A stretch of DNA of 23,463 bases from Acanthaster planci (GCF_001949145.1 NW_019091397.1:47472-70934); one strand, 5' to 3'. Positions 7,898 through 18,078 are shown, numbered from the stretch's first letter. Numbers and translations: made by a program. Notes: generated by a model from the letters alone, not told the origin.

Positions 7898-8468
7898 AAC
7901 TTATATATTGTGCATGTAGATTAAAGCCCCTTTCATTGGCAGGTTTAACCAGCTCATCCCTCTGTACATAACGCCACAAACATGGATATAATGCATTTGG
8001 CCCATTGTGACCCAGCAATTTGGTCGAGAATTCATAATCTCCAAATAAGAAAAATGCGTACATCCCCCCCCCAACTTCTACATAGGTGTCAGTTTGTTGA
8101 TCACTAAACTGCTTTCGGTACGGTCCAAAAATCTTAGCCATTTTTGAATATGTGTCAACAGCTTCATACAAAGCCAACATTTCTGTAGTTTTTGCAGAAT
8201 TTGGTTTGGATATGTTTACAACTTGTGCAACTAACTTCGTTGAAACCCCTCCTTGTCCCCCCCCCCATTTTAACCCAGACTTCATTGTTGAAATTACTGT
8301 CCGTTTGTATGTTTCCATGCTCCTCATGGATGGCCAGCATAACGCTGAGATACGGCAAGATGTCCTTCACCTTGACATATAAAGCAACATACGAAGGTTC
8401 TGCCGATGCTGTCTTCGGAAGGGTGATAGAGCCTACCACAACAACATCGTCAGATAGCCTGCGGCGTG
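7896..8468 (-). pseudogene. Transposase core exon (Asp motifs)
   Basis: The exon begins after ttatttctaag at 8468 and reads RRRLSDDVVVVGSITLP, then a hydrophobic strand-rich stretch to FNNEVWVK. A run of ten G (8257-8266) shifts the frame; one G fewer would restore it. After the run come NISKPNSAKTTEMLALYEAV, GPYRKQFSDQQ, FLFGDYEF and PCLWR. The strand-D-strand layout and the Cys motif after FLFGDYEF fit the RNase H-like fold of cut-and-paste transposases. The exon ends at TGA (7896-7898). Confidence 0.6.
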
Positions 8469-8595
8469 CTTAGAAATAAAAGTGTAAAAATTGTTCCAGT
8501 AAATCAAAACACTGTGACACTTATGTAACCCTTGCACCTGGCTGCTGGAACTCTGGCCAAATTCGAAGCTCAAATTCATAGAAACATGTACGTAC
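8469..8595 (-). other. 127-bp GT-AG intron in the transposase gene
   Basis: Donor GAGAG|GTACGT at 8596/8595 and acceptor ttacacttttatttctaag ending at 8469. The upstream exon ends one base into a codon and the downstream exon starts with the two bases needed (G|CA), so KELR joins ARRRLSDD in frame. Phase agreement plus both consensus sites make this a well-supported intron. Confidence 0.6.
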
Positions 8596-8743
8596 CTCTC
8601 AACTCCTTGTAGATTTGCCTGTCACTTGCCAAAGACTGCGATACCATGATTTAAAAGGTATGGGGAAGTTCGCAAATCTCTAAACTTCTGCATAGGAAGT
8701 CTCAGCAGCAAATTCATGTCCAGTGAATCGCCTGCAGACATCT
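8596..8743 (-). pseudogene. Upstream transposase exon
   Basis: A strong acceptor (ttcctttccttgctgagtgcag) precedes AG-ATG. One frame gives SAGDSLDMNLLLRLPMQKF, then RDLRTSPYLLNHGIAVFGK and a stop. A second, shifted frame takes over with SLASDRQIYKELR up to the GTACGT donor. A single-base indel near 8640-8660 explains both. Upstream exons, if any, were not found. Confidence 0.5.
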
Positions 8744-9194
8744 CTGCACTCAGCAAGGAAAGGAATACAATTGCAAAATAGGTCGTGTTTTCAATAAATG
8801 GCTTTCATTCGCCGTATACATTTTAGAATTTCCTCAGACCGCTTATTTTAGTTTCATTAAAAAATGAGTAAAATGCAATTGTCAGATTGGTGATTTGTTG
8901 CCATTCAGCATATCTTGCCGTGCATTGTTTTATCCTTTATTTATGTTACTCAATTTTGAAAAGGGTAGAAACAATTACTGTTTGTAAATACAGTCGAACT
9001 TTGTCAATCAGAGTTCCTTCGGACTTGGTAAATAACCTTGTTATAACGGGAACCCAGTATTATCAGGAGTGAAAACAAAGAAAAACAACAGCTCGGGACT
9101 TAAAATTTCCTTGTAAGCAGAATCTTGTATTAAAAGTGCTCATATTAATGAAATTTGACTGCTGGTGTTTCAGGCTACCACTATGTGGGATCAG
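8744..9194. other. Non-coding stretch upstream of the transposase
   Basis: No further transposase exon could be recognised. Frames are short on both strands. Confidence 0.45.
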
Positions 9195-9294
9195 GTCAAC
9201 TCAGACCCAAACCAACTCGGACCCACTCCAACTCGAACCCATGTCAACTCGGACCCACAACCAACTCGGACCCAACTCGAGTCAACTCGGACCT
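9195..9294. repeat. Minisatellite, CAACTCGGACCCA-type units
   Basis: About seven imperfect copies of a unit like CCAACTCGGACCCA, with spacing of 12-17 bases. An inverted copy, CTGGGTCCGAGTTTGG, stands alone at 9843-9858. It may therefore be the subterminal repeat of a larger inverted-repeat element of about 700 bp, but no clean termini were found. Confidence 0.65.
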
Positions 9295-10308
9295 ACTGAG
9301 CTTATGGTTGCAGTACACCAAATACGTGCCCATAGACCGAAATAGCGCTGACTCTTTAACCTCATGAAGAGGTTGGCCTCAGTTTTTTTTTCGCTGGAAA
9401 TTCAAGATTATGGCCAGAGGATCACTTTTCGTTTCAATTTTATTTTTTTTTAAATTATTCGCCATTTCCCGAAGATAACCCCCAAATAGTTGTAAAACTA
9501 TGCGTCCAGCTCTGAATCAATGTACCCGCTCGCCTCTATCCAAAAGAGGCCCGGAATGCGGGGGGTTTTGTGAGAGAAATACCCCGAACTGGGAACTATC
9601 AGTCCCAAATTCGGGATTCATATAAATATTTCTATGATCCGTCCTGATTACAGCATGTCTTATTGTAAAAACCCCGTGGAATCACAAAATATTAATGACC
9701 TTGCGAGCATAAATACAACCATTATTTTGGTGGAATACAGTCTTTTGCGAAAGCTACAAGAGATGAAAAGTGTCATTTACAAAATGCGAAAATATAAAGC
9801 GGACTAAATTTAAAATGCAATAAGTTAATCACGCTCCTTGGGCTGGGTCCGAGTTTGGTTGTATATTGTGGCGGGACAACTGACACCTTTTGTGGCGGAC
9901 CAGCAGACTGGCCTGATTGGAGATAGAATTGACCTGGCCTAACCCCACAAATAGATTTATTTAACCTTACGCAAGAATGAGCGGCTGTCCAAACGCAAGG
10001 GGGGGGTGCCTCAGAGGCTGTTCGTTTGGTGGAAGTTTACCACTGCTCTGTGGTTAGGTAAACTGATTCCAATGTCAATATAAGGTAACAATAAATGTCA
10101 ATTCAAGTGATACAGAACTGAACTAAATCTCACGGTGACCAGTGATTTCTAAGGCAATTATATGATTGATTTATTCATTGTCAGTGCTTCAGTTATCCCT
10201 TATATACAAAAGCAATTAATTATGTACAAAATGATCCTCACAGGTAGGTAGTCCTACGTGGTCAACTGCACCACGAACGAGATCAGTTAAACCTATCCTC
10301 AGCCTACA
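9295..10308. other. Non-coding stretch
   Basis: No gene recognised. It holds the inverted copy of the preceding minisatellite unit (9843-9858) and short homopolymer tracts. Confidence 0.45.
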
Positions 10309-10507
10309 CCAGGGCAACCCTCCCAGTGATCAGGGTAACCCTCACGGTGATCAGGGTAACCCTCACAATAACCAGGTAACCCTCAATGACCAGGTAACCC
10401 TCACGGTGATCAGGGTAACCCTCACAGTAACCAGGTAACCCTCAAAGACCAAGTAACCCTCAAGTCAACAGGTAACCCTCACAGTAACCAGGGTAACCCT
10501 CAAGTCT
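10309..10507. repeat. Minisatellite, CAGGGTAACCCTCACGGTGAT-type units
   Basis: Ten copies of GTAACCCTC are embedded in units of 18-21 bases that vary mainly in the spacer (ACGGTGATCAGG, ACAGTAACCAG, AATGACCAG, AAGTCAACAG). Each unit contains GGTAACC or GGGTAACCC, itself palindromic. Units with the two longer spacers alternate with shorter ones, suggesting a higher-order pattern. Confidence 0.85.
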
Positions 10508-11096
10508 AAATAAATAATCTACTGATGGCTTATAACTGATAAGTCTTGACTACACAAACAAAGACAATCTTCGTAATTATATAGCACAATAGGCCTAGGG
10601 TAGACTTATACAACAATTATCTCTACTGCCTTACGAAGCAACACTGTTCCCAAACTGCAACAAGGTTCAAGATGACTTAAATAGCCTCACTCACTTCAAG
10701 TTATTATGAATTAATACAGGTAAGTTGATTAAGAAGGCGATTAACGGAAACCTGCACCCAGTAAACCTCAACGAGGAAAGCAAGCTCTCAGACCAGGACT
10801 GTAACCAACCGTCGCTATGTATACCAACAAGCATGGAACAACGGCACGCAATCCTCCTAGTCTAAAATTCGCTTATTCCCCAATTAACTGGTTCACACGG
10901 GTTCCCTAACCCTACAATCCAACACTTCTTAAATAAACGAGACTGTCTTACAATCCCCCAATCTTTAATGAGATCTGATATAATCGGCAGCTCCCGCAAC
11001 TGAGAACAAGCACCACACTGGACGATCGCACCAGGCACACTTGAGGTAGATCCCCAACCATCAGCGGTCGTTCGTCGGATTTACACTTGCAACTCA
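10508..11096. other. Non-coding stretch
   Basis: No coding frame, repeat or RNA recognised. Confidence 0.5.
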
Positions 11097-11159
11097 GTAT
11101 ACTACGGAAGCGTATATAGGACATAACTGAAAAAAATGGGCCTGATATTTTTATTCGTA

Positions 11160-11215
11160 TTTCGCCCGGGTGGATTAGTATTTCGCCCGGGCGAAATAGT
11201 GATCCACCTGGGGAG
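11160..11215. repeat. 21-base module copies, left arm, with 20-base perfect palindrome
   Basis: On the minus strand the arm reads as successive units of the form AATACTAATCCACCCGGGCGA. Where two units meet head to head they make the perfect palindrome TATTTCGCCCGGGCGAAATA (11179-11198). Confidence 0.7.
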
Positions 11216-13129
11216 TGGCGTAGATTTGTGTGTCAGAATGCAGGATGATTTCCTTTTGAAGAGGGGTTGACTCAGATAGACCGTTCTGACATTTTTGCGC
11301 GCCATTGTGTCGAAGATGCAAAGTGACTGATGAAGTGCGCTCTCACTCCTGCATTTAGCAAAGGCAGAGATACTCTCCTAATTAATCACCTTTCCCCCGC
11401 AGATTCAGTTAATGGGAATGTCAATAGAACTCACTGAAAATTACCCTTATGAATCTATCAAACATTTTAGCCATAAAACCTGAACAAAAGCGCATCAATC
11501 CTCTACTCTGATCGAGTCCGGTCAAATAATTTTCTTTTGGAGAAATGGAGAGAGTTTAACTTAGGCTAGTTTATCACATTATATCACGGACACTTTTATC
11601 TGAAGAAGGGAGGCAGTTTCATAAAATGAAGCCAATTGTTTAAAAGGATATAAAGCACCTTAAATTGTTAGTACTTATATTCAAAGGGACTGGAATTGAC
11701 AATTTCACTAAATTTATATGAATCAAGTTTCTAGACTTTCAGGATCTTTTTTAATACTTATATGGTAATTTTAATGCAGTAATTGGTAACTTAAATGGCA
11801 ATGAAATGTACACTTGGTGCTTTCGTTTTTTGTTAGTTTGTAATGAACTTGTTTAGTTTGTGGAGTCCCCAGGAAAATAAACATGTTTGGGGCTATCCCG
11901 GATTAAATCAACCCACTTTATTTAATGTTTATGTTTTCCTTTTACGTGTATCAATTTCTTCTGAGTAAAATCTGCATTATTTTGGGTGGCCGCGACGGAA
12001 CGAATCTATTACTTGGATAAGTCTTTGACGCATCAGAACAAGCTATGTACATATTGTTTAAGAGCCTTTTGTTTATCCTAAAAAGGGGGACTTACTCGTG
12101 ACAGACAGAGAGTTTCAAATCGAGACTGAATTGGCATCGTAACGCATGGGTAAATGTGCGCCGCAAGGAGGGAGGGCTCTTGCCTTCCCACAAGAATAAT
12201 AAAAATATAATTACAAAATACGAAAGATATGACAAAAAATAGATTATAGGAAATAAAAAAACACTATACCTAGCTTTAAAAATCAAAGCTTTTCCTCCCT
12301 GTTTTCTCGTTTGTTTTTGTCCCTTTCCCCATCTTCAGCCGTTTTCCTCGATAGTTTACAATGGGAGGACCAACTGCATCCCCCTGACGTTCATGATCGA
12401 TTCGTAGTTTAGTTCTATGTACCCTCCTGGAAACCCCTTTTCCCCTCTTAGATAAAGTGCAGTGGCGTATTCAGTATTCAAGCGGGGAATTAAGGGACAC
12501 GGGAACAGATTCACCCCTCCCACCATTTTGTGACAATGTTTAAAGCCGTTCTTTTTCCTTGCAGCCAAGGGGGCGGATTCCACCCCCGCCCGAACTCGGC
12601 CATCCCATACACGAGTTTAATGAAACTCTGCATGCATGTAAAGACAATCATACTCGATACGAATAATCAATAGATCAGTACGTTTTCAGTTCAACTGAAA
12701 ATGTTGCTATGGCCATTTGAAGTTTGGGCAAAGTGTGCGCGTGGAAAAGTGTACTTTTAGGCTGCTTCGGGAAAATGAACACTGGGTGATGCGCGAGAAC
12801 AGCAGGCCCGATTCTCAAAAAAAAAAAAAAAGTGAAAAATGACTGTAATGAGTTGCTTAAAAAGTCTGGAAGACCCAAAGCGTGCCTTATTTTGGGGCGG
12901 GGGACAGACCAAAGAAAGATTGACTGCCATTTGTGGGAAAAAAGCATTTTGCCCTTTCCCCAAACCCCAATCTGTGGTCCTCCCCCCCAAAGCAAACTTC
13001 ATGAGAAACTTTGCAATTGAATTGATTTTGAACGAAAAAGTTTTTCCTTTATACAAAAACGTTGGGGATGACCCATTCCCCCCTCCCCCTCAAAAAAGTG
13101 AGCGATTATATACGCCCAGTCTCCTGGGA

Positions 13130-13195
13130 TAATAATCCGCCGGGGCGAAATAGCAACCTGCCCCGGCTAATAGTTACCCGCCCGGGCGAAATACC
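13130..13195. repeat. 21-base module copies, right arm
   Basis: Three units follow one another: AATAATCCGCCGGGGCGA, AATAGCAACCTGCCCCGGCTA and ATAGTTACCCGCCCGGGCGA. They vary in the middle but keep the pattern A-T-A-x-T-x-A-C-C-x-G-C-C-x-G-G-G-C-G-A. Confidence 0.65.
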
Positions 13196-13247
13196 AGGCA
13201 CAATTTTTTTCAGTCATGTCCTATAATTATACGCTACCGTAGTATAC

Positions 13248-13686
13248 GCCATAACTCCGCAGAGCTCTTGTTAGCAAGCTTCCATCTTGAGAAGTCCTGG
13301 CAACCCACCACGCGCCAGCGCCCGGACCTAAGGTAATGTGCGCTTCTGATTGGTTGCCGCGGACATGTTTAATGCATGTTTACACGCGCGTGAATTATTA
13401 ATTACAAGTCTGCACAGTCGGCAGTAACTGTATTTGGCTGTCTTAGAAGTGCAGGTGGCGTGTTTCGCGTAAACACTGATTATTGGGGGGTCTGGAAAAA
13501 TACACTTTTTTCAAACGTCAGACTTCTTGCCAGCTGCAAAATACCCGTAACGATACCAGCAAGTATTGGTCCTTTGGGCAGTATGAGAAATATTTCAAAA
13601 GGGAATTTCACATGTTGCATACTCAACGAATTAGTTGAAACGATTAGTTTTCGTGAAAATCCACTTTTGTTTTAATTTACTTTTTA
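13248..13686. other. Non-coding stretch, CpG-richer
   Basis: No gene recognised. The stretch has more CpG than its surroundings and a CCAAT-type motif (ctgattggttgc). I see no clear promoter. Confidence 0.4.
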
Positions 13687-13931
13687 GGCCGTTTTCCAAT
13701 ACTCGAATTGGGCTCCGTCTCAGGCTTCAACTGTTTTTTACTTCCCGACTTTGAAGTTGTAAGTGCAATAGTAAGTCTGATAGCGCCGCCAATCATCAAG
13801 TAAGATGCAAAAGAGCCAAACATTACAGTATTTCAAATTAAGTTAAATGCTTCAGGCCCAAGTGACAATCGAGGATTGGTTTCCTACACGAAGCCTCAGA
13901 TGGAGACAAAGTTGAGTATTGGAAAACAGCC
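13687..13931. mobile_element. Harbinger-like MITE, 245 bp, TTA target site
   Basis: GGCCGTTTTCCAATACTC at the left end and GGCTGTTTTCCAATACTC (reverse complement) at the right, with similarity continuing to AGGCTTC about 43 bases in. TTA flanks both sides (13684-13686 and 13932-13934). A 3-bp TWA target and GGCC/GGCT-type ends are typical of PIF/Harbinger elements. There is no coding capacity. Confidence 0.65.
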
Positions 13932-13991
13932 TTATATAAAAAAAAATCTGGACTCGCAATGCCCTTAATCAGCTTATAGAGATCATTGAAT

Positions 13992-14116
13992 CCACTAGCA
14001 GCCATTTTACTGAGCCGAATACAAAGCTTGCCGGCAATGCCCGCCTTTGTTCTCCCTAGAGTCAATAGAGGCAACGGCTCATTGGTATTCGGCTCGGTAA
14101 AATGGCCGCTGGTTGG
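13992..14116. repeat. Inverted repeat, 31-32-base arms, 125 bp
   Basis: The left arm (CCACTAGCAGCCATTTTAC, then TGAGCCGAATAC) matches the reverse complement of 14085-14116 with few mismatches. Both arms carry a YY1-like AAAATGGCnGC. The arms enclose 62 bases. It may be a small foldback element next to the Harbinger-like MITE. No target duplication is seen. Confidence 0.65.
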
Positions 14117-14284
14117 CTCCTTTTTCTCAAGGCGTTGCAAGTCCAGCTTTTTTTTAGCTTACGTCCGTGAATAGACGTCCCCAATTTCAGTCATATTCTC
14201 AACGTAGTGTATTTATTTGAAAACGTTAAATTCAAAGAACCAGACCACATTCTACTATTTCATTCCAAAAGGGTCCGTCTGTGT

Positions 14285-14336
14285 ACCTCCACGACTGGGC
14301 CCCGACTCCACAACGGGGACCTCCACGCTGGGGCCC
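14285..14336 (+). repeat. Two copies of ACCTCCACnnnGGGCCC-type motif
   Basis: acctccacgactgggccc (14285-14302) and acctccacgctggggccc (14319-14336) are near-identical. A third copy, acctccacactagggccc, lies 4 kb away at 18237-18254. Confidence 0.5.
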
Positions 14337-14365
14337 TTTACTATGTGATACCGCGGCTGTAGGCG

Positions 14366-14380
14366 TCGCAAGGTGGCGCT
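14366..14380 (+). promoter_or_regulatory. CTCF-like motif, third
   Basis: TCGCAAGGTGGCGCT matches the AGGTGGCGC core known from insect CTCF. It is on the plus strand, opposite to the two other candidates. Motif evidence only. Confidence 0.2.
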
Positions 14381-14461
14381 TCTGGCACATGCTGTGGCAT
14401 GGTACGCGTTACGCGAAAGATCTCGTCAATTAAGTTGTTAAATTGTCGGATTGTATTCTGT

Positions 14462-14520
14462 CATGGGTCCCTGTCCATTTGAAATGTATAGACTTTCGCC
14501 ATGGGTCACTGTCCGTTGAA
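14462..14520 (+). repeat. Small direct repeat, ~22-bp unit
   Basis: CATGGGTCCCTGTCCATTTGAA (14462-14483) recurs as CATGGGTCACTGTCCGTTGAA (14500-14520). Confidence 0.6.
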
Positions 14521-16854
14521 CAAAATTAGGAGGCGGCCAGGCAGCAGAAATTAGCATGTAAAATCCCATTTTCATTCAATTTAATTTTTCCCGTCGTTTC
14601 ATGTTGTTTAATTAAAATAAATTTTAGGACACTGACATGGAAGCAACTAGTTTATTTTCAGATTACAGGCACAAAATGGTTATGGCAGCACCCTGTTAAT
14701 CCCATTTTTTACATAATTACAATTTCTGAATATCATATTTCCCAAACAGTGTGCATTTTTGTACCTAACAAATCTTGTTGACTACTTGGTAACCAATTTA
14801 GAGAGGAATACCATTGAGAGGAAAAATAGCTATTGTTGAGAATAAGTTTATGGGGTTTTTTGAGAGTAATGTTGATTTTTTTTTTTAGAATTCTTTCTAG
14901 GTGAATCTTTAAGTTTTGTGATTTGCAGTGGGTATATTCCAGCTACCTGTATTTTTTGGGGTGTGGAGTTTTTTCCTGGACCGTTGTCTGGTAGGGAATT
15001 TCAATTGCCGAACTGTAATGTTTTGGTTAATGTGCTATTGCTTGACGGCCATCTGTGGTATTTATAAACATTTCTCAAACCTTCCTGTTCTTTACTTTTG
15101 TGGCTTATTTGACCATTATTTTTGTTCAGAAATATTATAGGTACCATCTGGGTACGTATAACATTTATGTGAGTTACAAGAAAACGAGTGGTGGAAAGAA
15201 TGAAACATTGTATTTTTACAAAAGCACTTTATTCAAGAACCATATTGTAGCAGAAATTGTGTATAATACATGTATTAATCATTTGATATTCATCTTTTGG
15301 GTTCCATTTGATTATCCTTAAAATCTTGTTGAAAATTTAATCTACTTTAATTTCATGCAGTTTTAGAACACTGACAATTTTTGTTGTCTAGTAGATCCCT
15401 TGGCCCTAGTCCTGATCCGTAATGACTTTGCCTCCTGCTCCACATTCGTTTCTGGCCTGGGTGGCAGTACTTACAGCAAACTTCCTTTACTCTTGCTGAC
15501 CAAGTGTTCCCCTAGGGTATTAAACCCCTCTCCCCCTTCAAGGTCCCTGCATATGCTAACCACAGTTGCCACAGTTTCTCAATTCTGTTGCCGGACATCA
15601 AGTTCGACACAATGCACCATTAGTTACTCTGATACTTCTGTGCTTTATCCATCCATGTGTTCTTCATAAAATAACCCAACTAAATTTGTGTTAGGCAACA
15701 CCCCCAGCGTAGTGAGTAGAATTTCTCTTTACTATTTTTCTTATGGCTTAATTACTAGTTGTTTACTCTTTTGTATTTCAATCTAAACCTTTCAAATTCC
15801 ATTAGCTTATAGTGTACACATTTTGGTATTTTCGGCAAAACCTTCCGACTTCCATCTCAACTTCCGAATTCCATTTCAAGTTCCGGATTCCATCCTCTAA
15901 ACTCCATCTTCCAAATTCCAACTTTTGTTTCAACCACTTCAATTCTACCCTATCTTGAACTACAACAGTTATTCAATAAATCAGTAAGTGTGTGTGTACA
16001 ATGGGAAAAAAATACTAGCATTAGTCTATAGCAATAGTCAGCTATAAATATTACTGCACTGACATGTAACATCCTTTGCAACCTTGATGTGTCACTTACA
16101 TAAAATACATGTTTCACATGTATTTGTAATAGAACTCAATTGATGATGAACTTTACAACCTTTTCCATCTTTTCTAATCACAAATTGGTAGTCTACTTCA
16201 AATACATCTACCTGTACATGTACATAAACAAAAGGTGGTTCCATTCAGGTGTAAATCTTTGTTCAAGCTTGAAAATGATTGGTTTTAGATAAGAACTTGG
16301 GTTTTATGTGCTAATACATGATTTCACACCTCTAGTAAAGAGTCAGTCCTTTCCCAAACTGTTTTGCTAGAGAGTTACAGATTCATTTTTTTTTTCATTT
16401 TGTGAATTTAGCCACACAAGCTTTTCCTTAATGTCCTCTACATTAATAGCTACTCATCTTCTCACTTACTAGTAGGAATATGTTGCAGGTTAAGCTGGCA
16501 ATAATTTTGTTGATGGTACAGCTAAAAGCTACATCTGTCTGTAGTTTTGTTACAATCCTAACAAATGTTTCCATTTAACATACACACCAAGTCGTACAAA
16601 ATGTTCATTTTTAACGCTGGACAAATTAAGTTGACCAAATTTGCTGCACGTTCCGTTTGCACAGTAGCGTAACTGTTCCTTTCAGAGTTTCAGACACTGC
16701 TTTACAACTCCAACTGTGAATTGCATTCTCTTAAATTGAGAGCTTTTTAAAATATTTGATATGGCCCTACTTCTTGAACACTTGAAAAATACTCTAACGA
16801 TTGAGGAACATTGTGACATGTAATGCTCCTGCTGTGACTGTACCAGGACAACTT
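14521..16854. other. Long stretch without a supported gene
   Basis: AT-rich, with frames shorter than 90 codons and no recognisable domain. It contains a small minisatellite (15842-15921) and TACATGTA palindromes near 16200. I see no RNA gene. Confidence 0.45.
15842..15921 (+). repeat. Short imperfect tandem repeat, ~20-bp unit
   Basis: About four units like CTTCCGAATTCCATTTCAA follow one another, with variable last bases. It is probably a simple minisatellite. Confidence 0.55.
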
Positions 16855-17186
16855 TCATCCAGTAACTTCACATTGTGGTGTATTCAATTCATTTTTTGTG
16901 TAAAATGCATAATATTCTAGTGTACCAAACATTAATTTTTCATTCAAGATTTGACTATGCTGGCTTACTGAAATGGCTGTTAACATCTGGGACTCTGTTC
17001 TTCTGGTTCCATTTATAAAATAACAAAGGTCATCATTAACATCTTCATATGGAAAGCAGGATTTACACCAGCCGAAGTCTGAGGTCGGCAACCTAATCCC
17101 ATCTTTGTGATAAGCTGTGAACATTGGAGGTGTAATATCTGTCACCATACAGTGCACAGAGTTTAAAACTAAAACTTTGAGAAGAC
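16855..17186 (-). CDS. Orphan exon-like open frame
   Basis: An open frame of about 109 codons starts after an acceptor-like tttgaattaacag at 17187 and ends at TGA (16855-16857). The peptide includes MVTDITPPMFTAYHKDGIR, then SDFGWCKSCFPYEDVNDD and YYAFYTKNEL. Its mix of residues is protein-like. I recognise no family. There is no poly(A) signal close by and no partner exon was found. It could be the last exon of an unseen gene or a fragment of an unknown transposon. Confidence 0.3.
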
Positions 17187-17199
17187 CTGTTAATTCAAA

Positions 17200-18070
17200 T
17201 CAACAATACTTTTAAAGTCACTGTCAGATAATATAAAATATACTTTGTACAAGTAAAATGAAGTGCAGGAATCACTCATTTTGCACAATTTCCCAAAGGC
17301 AGGGGACTGCATAAAACAAAAATCTCTACATGTATACCCAGATGCTTTCCAAAATTTGATAAGCGACTGCAGAAGGGAGATTGTAAGTCTGGCTAAGATG
17401 AAGATGATGCTGAAATGAGACAAACTTCCCTATGAGTGGAAAGCACAAGGTACAAGCCTTGGTGAACCCTCTACAACAGTCTACATCAGCAAGATGATGA
17501 AGAAGATAAGGGAAAGAGGAATGTCACGGTGAAGAAAGGTTGCTGCGCCAGTCTTCCATGCTGTGCTCATACCAGAGCCTCTGATGAGTCGATGACAGTG
17601 GTGTTTGAAGCAGAGATGAAGAACAACCATGGTCAGATGGCTTGGAGATAGCAGCTTCAGTTGTGAAGCTTGTGTCACTTTACATCCTAGTGTGTAATTC
17701 TACTGGCCTTGACATTACCATTGGAAGGAACACCAGCCTTGGTACTCTACAGACAATAAGATTAGTCCTCTCTGAGGTCCAAGCCATTCAACAACATACA
17801 GCCACAACGGACCCTGACAGAGGACTCTCCGTAGATGGGTCCAACCTCAAAGCTGACAGTACATGTAGTTGGGACACTCTTATTGACCTGTTGGAGGAAA
17901 GAGGGGGAAAAATCATTGCCATATCGATATTTCAAAAAAAATACAGATAGATGTAGATACAGTCATGCAAACCATACATGTACTTTGCCAAAATATTACA
18001 TTATAAAAAGGGATTCACTGGTATACCGAGTAATTGTACTGGGGATTTTTCTCAAGTTCAATAAGCACAC
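17200..18070. other. No supported gene
   Basis: Short frames only. The plus-strand frame at 17642-17950 has no recognisable domain. Simple GAAGATGATG-type tracts occur near 17395-17520. Confidence 0.4.
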
Positions 18071-18078
18071 ACATGTGG

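Larger units (their letters stand above)
6590..8743 (-). pseudogene. RNase H-like (DDE-type) transposase pseudogene with PHD-finger half
   Basis: Pieces in order on the minus strand: exon 8743-8596, intron 8595-8469, exon from 8468 with catalytic-core-like motifs to 7896, a PHD-finger half at 7897-7799, a helical region to about 7535, a C-terminal region to 7328, a 600-bp MITE (7325-6726), and a tail from 6723 to about 6590. Core motifs seen: GGGQGG (where I expect the first catalytic Asp), FLFGDYEF (second Asp) and PCLWR (a CxxC-type motif with the second Cys lost). The tail has HVPECA, then WSTLGILSGEKGG, where a catalytic Glu is expected. From memory this layout matches a widespread, poorly named invertebrate transposase-like family; I could not check it. 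The copy has several frame changes and stops and has lost sequence between 7896 and the PHD part, so it is dead. Confidence 0.65.
11097..13247. mobile_element. 2.15-kb terminal-inverted-repeat element, no transposase
   Basis: GTATACTACGG at 11097 is mirrored by CCGTAGTATAC at 13247. The arms continue over about 100 bases: GCGTATA, TAGGACATnACTGAAAAAAA and GGGCCTG/GTGCCTG, then copies of a 21-base module with TATTTCGCCCGGGCGAAATA. The outermost GTATAC is a palindrome, and a TA duplication is possible but cannot be separated from it. The interior has only short frames (for example minus-strand 12286-12092 and 12583-12356) with no domain I recognise. It is therefore non-autonomous or decayed. 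Confidence 0.75.

Noticed and set aside
10309-10507. CRISPR-like array
   Set aside because: Spacers are short, repeated and similar to one another; this is a eukaryotic minisatellite.
12817-12831. 15-A run as a SINE or retrocopy tail
   Set aside because: No promoter boxes, target duplication or related body upstream; it lies inside the 2.15-kb element.
13838-14140. 100-codon minus-strand frame
   Set aside because: It spans the end of the Harbinger-like MITE and the next inverted repeat; the coding look comes from repeat sequence.
15400-15669. 89-codon plus-strand frame, Ser/Leu-rich
   Set aside because: Low-complexity composition, no domain, no splice sites.
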